This document shows positions 7,643-18,889 of a DNA stretch of 64,000 nucleotides, piece after piece. A program made the translations under genes and the position numbers. Numbering within the stretch: position 1 is the first letter of the stretch; each line of letters starts with the position of its first letter. The DNA lies in contig OZ244839.1 of assembly GCA_965220825.1 (NCBI GenBank), positions 1,116,001 through 1,180,000 of the forward strand, written 5' to 3'. This stretch comes from G965220825 sp965220825 (GTDB taxonomy: Bacteria > Pseudomonadota > Alphaproteobacteria > UBA828). Below the pieces are notes generated by a model. The model did not search any database and had not been told where the DNA came from. It worked only from the letters and a program-made list of their open reading frames with translations.

Positions 7643-9036
7643 CGGAGGGCCGTTGCCGGCCGGGGCGAATCGCCGCCGTCCCCGACGTCTTGCCCCGCTT
7701 CCCCGATAGTGGCGGCGATCTCCTCCACGAGAGCCGCAATCAGTGCCGGGTCGTCGCCCTCCGCCATCACGCGCACCAGGGGCTCGGTGCCCGAAGGCCG
7801 GATGACCAGACGGCCGCTATCGCCGAGCCTTTCCTCCGCCTTCGCCACCGCTTCGGCCACACGCGGCGCGGCGAGCACCTCAGCCCCCTTGGTCACGGGC
7901 ACATTGCGGAGCAGCTGGGGCAGCGGCTCGAACAGCGCGGCCACATCGCTCGCCCGCCGCCCGGAGACACGGAGCGCGGCCAGTGTATGGAGTGCCGCGA
8001 TCAGGCCGTCGCCGGTGGTGGCATGGTCGGTCATGACGATATGACCGGACTGCTCGCCCCCCAGGTTGAACCCGTGCTTCCGCATATGCTCCACCACATG
8101 GCGGTCGCCGACGGGGGTGCGCTCCAGGACGAGGCCGAGCTCCGCCAGATAGCGCTCGAGGCCGAGGTTGGACATGACGGTCGCCACCACCCCGCCGCCC
8201 TGCAGCCGGCCGGCATCGAGCCAATCGGAGGCGATCAGCCCCATAATGAGGTCGCCGTCCAGCACCGCACCGCGCTCGTCACACATCACCACCCGGTCGC
8301 CGTCGCCGTCCAGCGCGATGCCGATATCCGCTCCGCGCTCCACCACGGCAGCGCGCAGCGCCGACAGATCGGTCGAGCCGCAACCGAGATTGATGTTGAT
8401 TCCATCGGGCGAGACACCGATGGGAATCACGTCCGCCCCCAGTTCCGAAAGGACGGTGGGTGCAACCTTGTAGCCCGCGCCATGGGCGCAATCGACGACG
8501 ATGCGGAACCCGTCGAGCCCCGCCACCGAACGAGGCAGAGAGCCTTTGACGAACTCGATATAGCGGCCGACCGCGTCGTCCAGACGCATGGCGCGGCCCA
8601 GCGATTCGGCATCGACGGTCTCGACGCGGCCGGTGGAAACGCCCGCCTCGATTTCCTCCTCCTTGGCGCGGGAGAGCTTGTAGCCGTCCGGCCCGAAGAG
8701 CTTCACGCCATTGTCGGCGTAAGGGTTATGGGAGGCGGAAATCACCACACCGAGATCGGCCCGCATGGAACGAACCAGCATGGCCACCGCCGGAGTAGGC
8801 AGCGGGCCCACGAGGTAGACGTCCATGCCTGCCGCGATGAAACCCGCAGTCAGCGCCGGTTCGAAGAGATAGCCGGAAAGCCGCGTGTCCTTGCCGATGA
8901 CCACGCGGTGACGGTGATCCCCGCGCCGGAAGACCGCACCCGCCGCCATGCCCACTCTGAGCACGGTTTCCGCCGTCATGGGCGCTTCGTTCGCCCTGCC
9001 GCGCATCCCGTCGGTTCCGAATAGCTTTGAAGACAT
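7639..9036 (-). CDS. glmM: Phosphoglucosamine mutase
   Basis: Converts glucosamine-6-phosphate to glucosamine-1-phosphate for UDP-GlcNAc, feeding peptidoglycan and lipid A. The 465-residue product starts MSSKLFGTDGMRG, the classic GlmM N-terminus, which decides the ATG at 9036 over upstream in-frame codons. Catalytic phosphoserine is S102 in ISASHNP; the metal loop is ALDGDGDR; the phosphate-binding C-terminus has VIRPSGTEPLVRVM. It follows folP by 20 bp, the common alphaproteobacterial order ftsH-folP-glmM, and overlaps thiD. Confidence 0.95.
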   Translation of the reverse strand: MSSKLFGTDGMRGRANEAPMTAETVLRVGMAAGAVFRRGDHRHRVVIGKDTRLSGYLFEPALTAGFIAAGMDVYLVGPLPTPAVAMLVRSMRADLGVVISASHNPYADNGVKLFGPDGYKLSRAKEEEIEAGVSTGRVETVDAESLGRAMRLDDAVGRYIEFVKGSLPRSVAGLDGFRIVVDCAHGAGYKVAPTVLSELGADVIPIGVSPDGININLGCGSTDLSALRAAVVERGADIGIALDGDGDRVVMCDERGAVLDGDLIMGLIASDWLDAGRLQGGGVVATVMSNLGLERYLAELGLVLERTPVGDRHVVEHMRKHGFNLGGEQSGHIVMTDHATTGDGLIAALHTLAALRVSGRRASDVAALFEPLPQLLRNVPVTKGAEVLAAPRVAEAVAKAEERLGDSGRLVIRPSGTEPLVRVMAEGDDPALIAALVEEIAATIGEAGQDVGDGGDSPRPATALR

Positions 9037-9056
9037 GGACGGCCCCACCCTGCCCG

Positions 9057-10034
9057 CTATGGCCTCGTACCGGCCGCCGCCCCGATGGCCCGCCACACGG
9101 CGAGCGCCTGGCGGGTCTGCGCGACATCGTGAACCCGAAGCATGTGAACGCCCTCGCCCGCCGCGTGGAGGCCGGCTGCGAGCGAGCCGGGCAGCCGCGC
9201 CTTGGGCGCTTCGTCCGCGCTTACCCGCCCGATGAAGCCCTTGCGGGACACGCCCGCGAGAAGCGGGCAGCCAAGACCATGATAGATCCCGATGTCCCGC
9301 AGGATCTCGAGATTATGGTCCAGAGTCTTGCCGAAGCCGATGCCGGGATCGACGACGATACGGTTGCGTGCGATACCCGCGGCTTCAGCCTCGTGCATGC
9401 GCGCCTCCAATGCGTCGAAAACGTCCAGACTCGCATCGTCGTAGCGGGGGTCGCGCTGCATCGTCTCGGGACGCCCTTGCATATGGGTCAGCACGACCCA
9501 CGCGCCGGCACGGGCCGCCACCGCCCGCGACTCGGGATCGTGGGTGAGTGCGCTTACGTCGTTCACCATACGCGCGCCGGCCTCCAGCGCCGCAGCCATC
9601 ACGGAAGCGCGGCGGGTATCGATGGAGACCGGGAGGCCCCGTTCCGCCAGAGCCCGGACGACCGGAAGCACGCGGCGCAGCTCCTCCGCCTCGGCCGGTG
9701 CGCTGGCGCCGGGGCGGGTCGATTCGCCACCCACATCGATGATGTCCGCGCCAGCGTCGACCATGGCGATCCCCCGGGCGATGGCGGTCGCCGGATCCAC
9801 GTGGTCGCCGCCGTCGGAGAAGCTGTCGGGGGTGACATTGAGAATGCCCATGAGCAGGGGCCGATCCAGCGGGCAGCCGCATACCGGAGGCCGGGACTCG
9901 ATGAGCCGCCCGGCCAATGCCGCGATCTCTCCGGCGAAATCGGGCGCGTTCTCCTCCGCCCAGTGCGCGAGGACCGCGCGATGCAGCCGCGTGCTCAAGC
10001 GCTCGCGCTCGCCCCGAAAGAGCACGTCCACCAT
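9057..10034 (-). CDS. folP: Dihydropteroate synthase
   Basis: Joins p-aminobenzoate and dihydropterin pyrophosphate in folate synthesis. Signature blocks are GILNVTPDSFSDGG, GADIIDVGGESTRPGA, a VVLTHMQGRPETMQ segment, DPGIGFGKT and the SRKGFIG loop. The first ATG after the ftsH stop is at 10034 (MVDVLFRG, 325 aa). However, the frame is open further upstream and carries YLRPW, which resembles the conserved N-terminus of alphaproteobacterial homologues. No ATG, GTG or TTG lies between that block and the ftsH stop, so the true start may be a rare codon or lie within ftsH. The catalytic domain is complete either way. Confidence 0.9.
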   Translation of the reverse strand: MVDVLFRGERERLSTRLHRAVLAHWAEENAPDFAGEIAALAGRLIESRPPVCGCPLDRPLLMGILNVTPDSFSDGGDHVDPATAIARGIAMVDAGADIIDVGGESTRPGASAPAEAEELRRVLPVVRALAERGLPVSIDTRRASVMAAALEAGARMVNDVSALTHDPESRAVAARAGAWVVLTHMQGRPETMQRDPRYDDASLDVFDALEARMHEAEAAGIARNRIVVDPGIGFGKTLDHNLEILRDIGIYHGLGCPLLAGVSRKGFIGRVSADEAPKARLPGSLAAGLHAAGEGVHMLRVHDVAQTRQALAVWRAIGAAAGTRP

Positions 10035-10146
10035 ATCGAAGCGCAGCGCGCAGCCTGGCACCGGGCGCCACGGCCGCAGATAGACGCTGCGCCGCGCGGG
10101 AATCGGGCCTGCGCGCCGCGTCGGCGCCGAAGCGGTCGAAGGCGCC

Positions 10147-12075
<1,929 letters not shown>

Positions 12076-12146
12076 CGTTCAACCCTCTACTTTCCCCGAG
12101 GGGCGCGGACCGCCGCACCGGAGTCGAGTGTACACGACAATCCCGT

Positions 12147-13583
12147 TCAGCGGCGAGACTTTGTGGTACGGCACGGTGTCTCGACCCGCAATGTTCCCGT
12201 CGCACCCGAAGCCAGGGATTGCGTCGGTCGAAAATCCGCCGCAAACCGCAGCACGCCAGCGCCCGGAGTCCTGCCCTCATCTACGAAGTTCAGATGGGGG
12301 ACGGCGAGCGGTCCGTCAAGGTCGAACAGCGCCGGCAGGGCCGCACGCGCCGGCGCGGGAACATGTACCGCCGCAATGGGGGCACCCCGCTCCCGGGCAG
12401 CAGCGCGCACGGACGCCAGGCCGCCCGTGCCCAGGCGTCTCACCGTGAAGGGCCCGCACCGTTCGTCGCCGGCGAGGGAACAGACGAAGCGCCCGTCCCA
12501 CAGGAGGCGCCTGCCCGACACCATGGCGGAGACATGCGAGGCGGCTGCCGCCTCCCGGCATATCAGGAGCCGCCCGTTCCAGGGGACGATACGGCATCCG
12601 CCAAGGGTGCCGGCGCGGAAGCCTTCCTCCAGCAAGCGGTCGCCCAGCCTCTCCAGCCTCTCGGTGCGCGGCGGATAGGATGCCCCGGACACGGTGACAA
12701 CGACTCGCGCAAGGCAGCGGAGCGCGAGCGCACGCGGCGCTTCGACAAGCGCCCGACGCTCGAGCAGGACGAAGCCCGCCGGCGACGGTTGCGCGCATTC
12801 GCCAAGAAACGCCGCACAGGCGGCCTCCAGCGCAGCCCTGTCGTCCGCGGCGCGGCGGGCGGTGCGTCCGAGCCGGGCCACACCCAGGCCTTCCGCCTCG
12901 AGCGCCGCCATGACCGATGCCAGCCGCGGACGGGCGTGGCGCGAATCCCGGTTGGTGGGATCGTCGACCCAGCACTGGCCGAACGCCGCAAGAGTCGCCT
13001 TCAGCGAGTCCCTGGGGACGGAAAGCAGCGGCCGCAACAGACGCACGCCCGCACCGTCCATGTCCATGGCAAGCCGGACCGGCGCCATGGCGGCAAGGCC
13101 GTCCACACCGCTGCCGCCGGCGAGGCGCTGGAGGACGGTTTCCGCCTGATCCTCCCGCTGGTGTGCCAGCAGCAAATGAAGGATGCGCGCGCGTGCGCAG
13201 AAGCCCGCAAGCAGAGAAAGCCGGGCGGCGCGGGCGGTCTCCTGGATACGGGTGGCGGGAGCGGCGCCACGCCAGCGAAGAATCCTGTGGGCGATATCAC
13301 GGGCCGCAAGCCAATCCGCGACGGTGGTGGCTTCTGCCGCCGATTCGGGGCGCAGGCCGTGGTCCACCGTCAGCGCCGTCACCGCGCCACCCCGCGCACG
13401 CGCCCAGCGGTCTGTCAGCAGGCAGAGCGCCAGGCTGTCCGAGCCGCCCGAGACAGCGACCGCCACATGCGGAGACGGCTCGAACGGACCCAGCGGGGCG
13501 AGCAGTTCCTCGAAGGCATGATCGTCGAGTGGAAGCGCGGCGGGGGGCGCTTCGGCAGCCGTCGCGATGCGGGGCGCGCCCAC
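12147..13583 (-). CDS. tilS: tRNA(Ile)-lysidine synthase
   Basis: Modifies C34 of the CAU-anticodon tRNA-Ile to lysidine so that AUA is read as Ile. The 478-residue protein has the PP-loop AVSGGSDSLALC (SGGSDS at 45-50), DHGLRPES and a LLAHQREDQAETVLQRL segment, all typical of the N-terminal ATPase domain. The rest is the less conserved tRNA-binding part. Start is a GTG at 13583, 13 bp after the cpoB stop, and no better start is visible. It is essential in most bacteria and sits between cpoB and ftsH. Confidence 0.93.
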   Translation of the reverse strand: MGAPRIATAAEAPPAALPLDDHAFEELLAPLGPFEPSPHVAVAVSGGSDSLALCLLTDRWARARGGAVTALTVDHGLRPESAAEATTVADWLAARDIAHRILRWRGAAPATRIQETARAARLSLLAGFCARARILHLLLAHQREDQAETVLQRLAGGSGVDGLAAMAPVRLAMDMDGAGVRLLRPLLSVPRDSLKATLAAFGQCWVDDPTNRDSRHARPRLASVMAALEAEGLGVARLGRTARRAADDRAALEAACAAFLGECAQPSPAGFVLLERRALVEAPRALALRCLARVVVTVSGASYPPRTERLERLGDRLLEEGFRAGTLGGCRIVPWNGRLLICREAAAASHVSAMVSGRRLLWDGRFVCSLAGDERCGPFTVRRLGTGGLASVRAAARERGAPIAAVHVPAPARAALPALFDLDGPLAVPHLNFVDEGRTPGAGVLRFAADFRPTQSLASGATGTLRVETPCRTTKSRR

Positions 13584-13596
13584 GCGGCGGCGATAC

Positions 13597-14607
13597 TCAG
13601 GCGCAGCCGGCCTGGGAACGCCCCTGCGTGGCCGCCTGCCTGATGTTGGTCGGCATTTCGGGGAAGGTGCGATCGAGCTGGTCGAAGGTCTGGCACGCCG
13701 CCTCCGGGCGCCCGAGCCTGATCAGCGCCATGCCGAGCTTGACCATGTTGTCAGGCGCCTTGGGGCCGTCCGGATAAGCCTGGAGGTTGAGTGCGTAGGC
13801 GCGCGCCGCCTCCCCGTACATCTGCCTCGCATAGAGGGATTCGCCGCGCCAGTAGGCCGCGTTCTCGGCACGCGGGTGCGCCGGATTCTCTTCGACGAAG
13901 CGCGCCAGAACGGCGTCCGCCTCCTCGTACCGCCCTGTCTGCAGGAGCGTGAACGCGCGATCATACTGCTGATCCGGCGTTTCCCCCGCCGGTGGCGCGT
14001 CCTGCTGGGCGCCCCCCTCCGCCGGCACCGCGATCGTGCCGAGAGCCCGGGGCGCGCCCGACGGTTCATAGCCCGTGCCCGGCGTTCGTGCGACGCTACC
14101 GGCGGTCTCCGAAGCGACGGCTTCAGAGGGCGGAGACGCCGCATCTCCGGCGAGGTCCGACGGTTGCCGTCCGCCGTCGCGCTCGAGCGCGGAAAGCCTG
14201 AAATCCACATCCGCCACCAGGCGCTCTATACGGCTTTCGATACGGCCGATCAGATTCTCGACTTCATCGAAACGGCCGGTGACCCGGCGCTCCCGCTCTC
14301 CCATCCGGTCGATCTCGCTCTCCAGCCTGCGCAGCCGCTCCGAGAGCTGGCCGTCCTCCGTCGCCGCAGGCCGTTGCGCCACGTCACCGCCCCGGAACAC
14401 TTCCCGGGAAACGTCGTTGAGCTGGGCACGCAGGCTCGCAACCTGCTCCCTCAGGTCCGCGACCTCCAGCACCAGATCGCGGACCGAAACCTGGGAGAGC
14501 CCCGGCGTCGCAGCGAAAGAGCAAACGATGAGAAAGGCCGCGAGCGGTAATGCCGCCCCTCCGCAGAGGCGCGGGATCCAACGGCGATTCGGCGGTTCTG
14601 GGTGCAT
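13597..14607 (-). CDS. cpoB: Cell division coordinator CpoB (YbgF)
   Basis: A periplasmic protein that links Tol-Pal to peptidoglycan synthesis at division. The 336-residue product has a signal-peptide-like N-terminus (hydrophobic run about residues 17-34), a trimerising coiled coil (about 42-140, DLREQVASLRAQL...), a Pro/Ala-rich linker, and C-terminal TPR repeats (YDRAFTLLQTGRYEEADAVL, NAAYWRGESLYARQMYGEAA). I prefer the ATG at 14607 because a GGGAG site lies just upstream; a GTG at 14616 is also in frame. It lies between pal and tilS. Confidence 0.93.
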   Translation of the reverse strand: MHPEPPNRRWIPRLCGGAALPLAAFLIVCSFAATPGLSQVSVRDLVLEVADLREQVASLRAQLNDVSREVFRGGDVAQRPAATEDGQLSERLRRLESEIDRMGERERRVTGRFDEVENLIGRIESRIERLVADVDFRLSALERDGGRQPSDLAGDAASPPSEAVASETAGSVARTPGTGYEPSGAPRALGTIAVPAEGGAQQDAPPAGETPDQQYDRAFTLLQTGRYEEADAVLARFVEENPAHPRAENAAYWRGESLYARQMYGEAARAYALNLQAYPDGPKAPDNMVKLGMALIRLGRPEAACQTFDQLDRTFPEMPTNIRQAATQGRSQAGCA

Positions 14608-14631
14608 TGCTCCCACCCGATTCGCCGGGCG

Positions 14632-15195
14632 CTACTCGATGACGGAGACCGCCCGCCGGTTGAGAGACCAGGCTTCCTCGTCGTGGCTTAGCGCGTAGGG
14701 GCGCTCCTTGCCATAGGAAAGCGTTCTCAACCGCGACGGATCGATGCCCAGCCCCACCAGATATTCGCGAGCGGCGTTGGCGCGGCGCTCGCCGAGGGCC
14801 AGATTATATTCGCGCGTGCCCCGTTCGTCGCAATGGCCCTCGATGGCGATGCGCACCTCGGGGAAAAGCCTGAGCCATTCGGCCTGACGCTCCAGCGTCG
14901 CACGCGCCTGCGGCGAAAGAACGGCGCTGTCCAGTTCGAAGAAGACGCGGTCGCCCACATTCTGCACCAGATCTTCCTGGCTTCCGGGCAGCGGCGCGTC
15001 GGGGTCCACCATGACGAGTTCGGTGTCTTCGGAGGACAGGTCGATGGTTTCCATCGTGTCGAACGTCTCGACCGTATCCAGGGACGCACCGTCCGCCACA
15101 CCCGCCCCTTCGCCGGAGGCGGTTTCTTGCGACGGCGTCTCGCAGGCGGCGAGTGCGAGGGCCGCGAGCAGCGGCAGGATCAGTCTTGACCGCAT
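14632..15195 (-). CDS. pal: Peptidoglycan-associated lipoprotein
   Basis: An outer-membrane lipoprotein that binds peptidoglycan and TolB. The 187-residue product has a lipoprotein signal (LALAAC, lipidated C18), an acidic low-complexity spacer to about residue 65, then an OmpA-like domain with VFFELDSAVLSP and EGHCDERGTREYNLALGERRA. An AGGAG site precedes the ATG. The 147-bp gap to tolB is the longest within the tol cluster and could hold a separate promoter, but I see no clear one. Confidence 0.95.
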   Translation of the reverse strand: MRSRLILPLLAALALAACETPSQETASGEGAGVADGASLDTVETFDTMETIDLSSEDTELVMVDPDAPLPGSQEDLVQNVGDRVFFELDSAVLSPQARATLERQAEWLRLFPEVRIAIEGHCDERGTREYNLALGERRANAAREYLVGLGIDPSRLRTLSYGKERPYALSHDEEAWSLNRRAVSVIE

Positions 15196-15342
15196 TCACG
15201 CGCTCCTTTTCATAAACCGAAAGACATGCGGGCGTCCCGCCCTCGCCCTGCTCGCGCAATGGCGGTTTCCGGTGCGCGGCAATGAGATATCGCTCCGCCG
15301 TCAGACCCGGGAAGCATCATTGCCGATCATAGATTTGCACCG

Positions 15343-16710
15343 TCACGGGATCAAGGGCGACCACGCCGGATCGGACGCGGCGGTCGTCGTAAACAGAATA
15401 CGCTCGTTGCGGCCCGTGAGGTCGATGGTTACCAGTTCGGCGCTGTCCGGCTCGCGCGATGTCTGCCGGAAGAACATCAGCACCCGCCCGTTGGGCGCCC
15501 AGGTGGGACCCTCAACCAGGAAGTCCTGCGAGAGAATTCGCTCACCCGTGCCGTCCGGCTTCATTACACCGATGGAGAACGTCCCGCGGTGGCTCTTGGT
15601 AAAGGCGATCAGGTCCCCCCTCGGAGACCAGACCGGCGTTCCGTAACGGCCTTCGCCAAAGGTGATCCGCTCGGCACGCGAGCCATCTCGCCGCATCACG
15701 TAAATCTGCTGATCGCCGCCATGGTCCGATTCGAAAACGATGAACTTGCCGTCGGGCGAATAGGACGGCGCCGTCTGTATCGCCGGATCCCGGGTAAGCC
15801 GCGCCATCTCGCCGGTACCGAGATCCATCTCGTAGATATCCGAGTTCCCCTCGCGGGCGAGCGTGACGACCACGCGGTCGCCTTCGGGCGAGAAGCGCGG
15901 CGCAAAGGTCATGCCGGGGAAGTCGCCGAGCAGCTGCTCCCGCCCGCCGGCAACGTCCCGCATATAGACGCGCGCCACACCGCCTTCATAGGAAAGATAG
16001 GCGATACGTTGCGCGGTGGGCGAAAAGCGCGGCGTCAGCACCAGATGCCTGCCGTCCGATAGGAAGCGCATGTTCTCGCCGTCCTGGTCCATGATGGCGA
16101 GGCGCTTCACCCGGCTGTCGGGCGGGCCGGTTTCCGCGATATAGACGATTCGGCTGTCGAAATAGCCGCTCTCACCGGTCAGACGCTGATAGATCGAATC
16201 GGAAATCTTGTGCGCCATCCGCCGCCAGATCGTGTCGCTACCGCTCAGCGTGAGCGCCACGAGGTGCTGCTCGGCGAACACGTCCCACAACAGGAACTCG
16301 ACGGTGAGCCTGTCCTCTTCGTCCGCCGAGACCCGGCCGGTCACGAGAGCCTGGACGTTGATGATGCGCCAGTCCCGAAAACGCGGCCGGACGACCTTCG
16401 CCTGGCCTTTCTGAACCGCCGCCAGTTCCTGCGTCTGCTGGATGAATGCGTCTCTGTCCACGGGGCGGAAGAGGCCGGAGCGCTTCAGGTTGTTTGAGAT
16501 GACCCGCGAAATACTGCGCCCCCGCTCCGCCTCCCCCGGGTTCGCGCCATAGAAATCCGCGATGGCGATGGGAAGGGGCTCCACATGGCCGCGCGTGATA
16601 TCCACCTGCAATTCGGCCCGGGCCCCCGCCGGGCCGAGAATCAGCAGAAGCGCAACGGCGAACATGGCGGCGGAGCAGGTCGGCCACTTCCATCTCAACG
16701 GCTGTTTCAT
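15343..16710 (-). CDS. tolB: Tol-Pal system beta-propeller protein TolB
   Basis: A periplasmic protein with an N-terminal alpha/beta domain and a six-bladed propeller that contacts Pal and TolA. The 455-residue product begins MKQPLRWKWP and then a hydrophobic signal segment ending GARAEL. Propeller blades are seen as repeats such as FSPEGDRVVVTL, YSPDGKFIVFES and WSPRGDLIAFT. I prefer the ATG at 16710 because it places the signal peptide at the N-terminus; a GTG at 16764 would lengthen it by 18 residues and nearly abut tolA. Confidence 0.93.
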   Translation of the reverse strand: MKQPLRWKWPTCSAAMFAVALLLILGPAGARAELQVDITRGHVEPLPIAIADFYGANPGEAERGRSISRVISNNLKRSGLFRPVDRDAFIQQTQELAAVQKGQAKVVRPRFRDWRIINVQALVTGRVSADEEDRLTVEFLLWDVFAEQHLVALTLSGSDTIWRRMAHKISDSIYQRLTGESGYFDSRIVYIAETGPPDSRVKRLAIMDQDGENMRFLSDGRHLVLTPRFSPTAQRIAYLSYEGGVARVYMRDVAGGREQLLGDFPGMTFAPRFSPEGDRVVVTLAREGNSDIYEMDLGTGEMARLTRDPAIQTAPSYSPDGKFIVFESDHGGDQQIYVMRRDGSRAERITFGEGRYGTPVWSPRGDLIAFTKSHRGTFSIGVMKPDGTGERILSQDFLVEGPTWAPNGRVLMFFRQTSREPDSAELVTIDLTGRNERILFTTTAASDPAWSPLIP

Positions 16711-16765
16711 TGTCGGGCCATCATCGTCCGGTTTTCGCGGGACCGGTCGGGGCGTCGCCACCACA

Positions 16766-17701
16766 TCAGACCGGCGGTTTGAACTTCATGGTGATCTCTC
16801 CCCATTCGTCGTAGCTCTCCGTGTAGGCCTTGAGCGCCTCGAATGGATCCGCCTTTAATACAGCACGTTGGGCGCTTTCGGCCATGATACGAAATGCGCC
16901 GTCGTCCCCACGCCCGCTGTCCACGATCGCCACATCGCGAACGGAGCCGTCCCGCTCAAGCCGGATGCGGAGCGTCACCACCAGAGTCTCTGCGTCCGCA
17001 ACACCCGCCGGCACGCTCCAGTTCTTCTCGACTTTCTGCCGGATCGCATCGGCGATCGCGCTGCGCCACGGGCCGTCGAGGAGCGACCGGGACGGTGTGG
17101 CGGCTGTCTCCTCGCTGTCGGCCAGGGCGATGTCCTTGAGCAGATCGCCAAACGATTCGTCCTCTTCCGGTTTTTCCGCGGACGGCGGCACGACCGGCGG
17201 GTCGGGCTCTTCGCGGGAAAGATCCTTCAGCAGCGAACCGAAGCTCGGTGTCTTGGCCACGGGCCGCGCGGGCGGCGTCGGCGGCGCCTGAGGCTGCGGT
17301 TCGGGCGCGAGCTTGGCTGCGGGAACGGCTTCCGGCGGCGGTGGCGCTTGGACGGGCTCGGGCAGGGGCTCGGGCTCCGGTTCGGCGACCGACTCGGGTT
17401 CCGGTTCGGGCGTGGGCGGCGCCGGCTCGGGCTCGGGCGGGAGCGCGGCAAGCTCCGGTTCCGGCGGCGCCTTCGGCACAGGCTCGGGCTCCGGCTCGGC
17501 AATGGGAAGCGGTTCGGGCTGCGGCGGCGGTTCGGGCTCCGGCGCGCTCGCCTCGTCGGAGAGCTGGACCACGCTCACGACGATGGGCCGGTCGCTCGCA
17601 TCGAGCGGCTCGCTCTCGAAGAGGTTGGGCAGACCGAGTATGGCGGCGGCGACAAACGCCCCATGAAGGAGCGATGAAAGCAACCAGCCGCGCTTGCTCA
17701 T
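16766..17701 (-). CDS. tolA: Tol-Pal system protein TolA with Pro/Glu-rich domain
   Basis: An inner-membrane protein spanning the periplasm and linking TolQR to TolB/Pal. One N-terminal membrane segment (residues 6-24) is followed by a region from about 50 to 150 built of PEPEP-type repeats, then two similar short motifs (SFGSLLKDLS and SFGDLLKDIA) and a C-terminal domain with WRSAIADAIRQKVEKNW and VTLRIRLERDGSV. Classical TolA has an Ala/Lys helix in the middle; this one looks like the Pro-rich spacer of TonB. Position between tolR and tolB supports TolA. The total of 311 residues is short compared with E. coli TolA. Confidence 0.9.
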   Translation of the reverse strand: MSKRGWLLSSLLHGAFVAAAILGLPNLFESEPLDASDRPIVVSVVQLSDEASAPEPEPPPQPEPLPIAEPEPEPVPKAPPEPELAALPPEPEPAPPTPEPEPESVAEPEPEPLPEPVQAPPPPEAVPAAKLAPEPQPQAPPTPPARPVAKTPSFGSLLKDLSREEPDPPVVPPSAEKPEEDESFGDLLKDIALADSEETAATPSRSLLDGPWRSAIADAIRQKVEKNWSVPAGVADAETLVVTLRIRLERDGSVRDVAIVDSGRGDDGAFRIMAESAQRAVLKADPFEALKAYTESYDEWGEITMKFKPPV

Positions 17702-18148
17702 CTACTCCGCCCTCGTCCTGCGCGGGGGCTCCGTCACCAGGGCCACATTATCGAAGCCCGCCGCATTGACCGCGCCCATGAGCTCCATCACGCGCCCATA
17801 GGGAATTTCCCGATCGCCGCGAACGAAGATTCGCACGTCCGGGCGGCGCTCCGTGATCGCTCTGAGCTTCGCGATCAGGGTCTCGGGCTCCACGGGAGTC
17901 TCCTGAAGAAAAACGCTCCCGTCGGCGCGAAGGGTAATGGTGAGCGGCTCGTCGTCTCCCGTAAACGGAGGCGCGTCGGCCTCCGGTAGATCAACGGTGA
18001 CGCCCACCGTAAGCAGCGGCGCCGTGACCATGAAAATCACCAGGAGCACGAGCATCACATCGACAAAAGGGGTCACGTTGATCTGGCTCATGGGCGGGCG
18101 CCGCCGCCCTCTGCGGGAGACCACCCTCTCGTAGGCGCTCGCCGTCAT
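17702..18148 (-). CDS. tolR: Tol-Pal system protein TolR
   Basis: A 148-residue ExbD/TolR-family protein with one membrane helix near residues 25-48 (INVTPFVDVMLVLLVIFMV), containing the key Asp of the proton channel, and a periplasmic domain with VDLPEADAPPF and the TolR fold. Its ATG overlaps the tolQ stop (ATGA), and its stop directly abuts the tolA start, so tolQRA are translated as a tight unit. Confidence 0.95.
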   Translation of the reverse strand: MTASAYERVVSRRGRRRPPMSQINVTPFVDVMLVLLVIFMVTAPLLTVGVTVDLPEADAPPFTGDDEPLTITLRADGSVFLQETPVEPETLIAKLRAITERRPDVRIFVRGDREIPYGRVMELMGAVNAAGFDNVALVTEPPRRTRAE

Positions 18149-18879
18149 ACGGCGCGGTCCTCGAGCTCGCGCCCCATGAGAGCCCGAAATTCGGTACCGA
18201 AGGCCTCGAGCCGGGTGGCGTAGCGATCCAGATCCCCGCTCAGCTTGTTGTAGGCCACGACAGCCGGGATCGCGGCAACGAGGCCGAGGGCGGTGGCGAA
18301 CAGCGCTTCGGCAATGCCCGGCGCGACCACGGCAAGCGAGGTGTCCTTGCTGAGGGCGATGGAGCGAAAGCTGTTCATGATCCCCCAGACCGTGCCGAAG
18401 AGGCCGACGAAGGGTGCCGTCGAGCCGACCGTCGCCAGAAAGCCCAGATAGCGCTCGAGCTTGTCGAGTTCACGGTTGAGCGTACCGTCCATGACATGGG
18501 CGATGCGCCGCTGGAGCCCATCGAGCCGGGTCGCCGAAAGCAGGGCGCCTCGACTCGAGAAGCTCTCCCATTCTTCCATCGCGGAGGCGAACAGCCGCGT
18601 CATGGGATGGTCCGCCCGGTTGGAGAGGCCCTTGTACAACCCCTCCAACGAGTCGCTCGCCCAGAAATCACGCTCGAACTGCTCCGCCAGCCGTCGCATC
18701 CGGCTGAAGCGCAACACCTTGTCGAAAATGATCGCCCAGCTCCAAAGCGACGCGACGACCAGCACCACGATCACCGCCTTGACGATGATGTCCGCCTCCA
18801 CGAACAGGCTCCAAGGCGAAAGGCTGTCCGACACTGCGCCGGCGCCGATCTCTACGGTGCGAAGGAAATCCGATTCCAT
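18145..18879 (-). CDS. tolQ: Tol-Pal system proton channel protein TolQ
   Basis: A 244-residue MotA/TolQ/ExbB-family membrane protein. The first helix is near residues 27-50 (ADIIVKAVIVVLVVASLWSW), and the conserved pair of helices comes after YLGFLATVGSTAPFVGLFGTVWGIM and the AEALFATALGLVAAIPAVVAYN block. With TolR it forms the proton-driven motor for outer-membrane constriction. An AAGGA site precedes the ATG. It follows ybgC by 10 bp in the standard ybgC-tolQ order. Confidence 0.96.
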   Translation of the reverse strand: MESDFLRTVEIGAGAVSDSLSPWSLFVEADIIVKAVIVVLVVASLWSWAIIFDKVLRFSRMRRLAEQFERDFWASDSLEGLYKGLSNRADHPMTRLFASAMEEWESFSSRGALLSATRLDGLQRRIAHVMDGTLNRELDKLERYLGFLATVGSTAPFVGLFGTVWGIMNSFRSIALSKDTSLAVVAPGIAEALFATALGLVAAIPAVVAYNKLSGDLDRYATRLEAFGTEFRALMGRELEDRAV

Positions 18880-18889
18880 TGCCGTTCCT

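Noticed and set aside
6758..9056. TPP riboswitch ahead of thiD
   Set aside because: thiD overlaps glmM and has no leader, and I saw no THI-box-like sequence upstream.
17313..17666. Gly/Ser-repeat protein on the + strand opposite tolA
   Set aside because: It is the antisense reading of the Pro/Glu-coding repeats in tolA. The tolA frame has homology, operon context and a membrane anchor.
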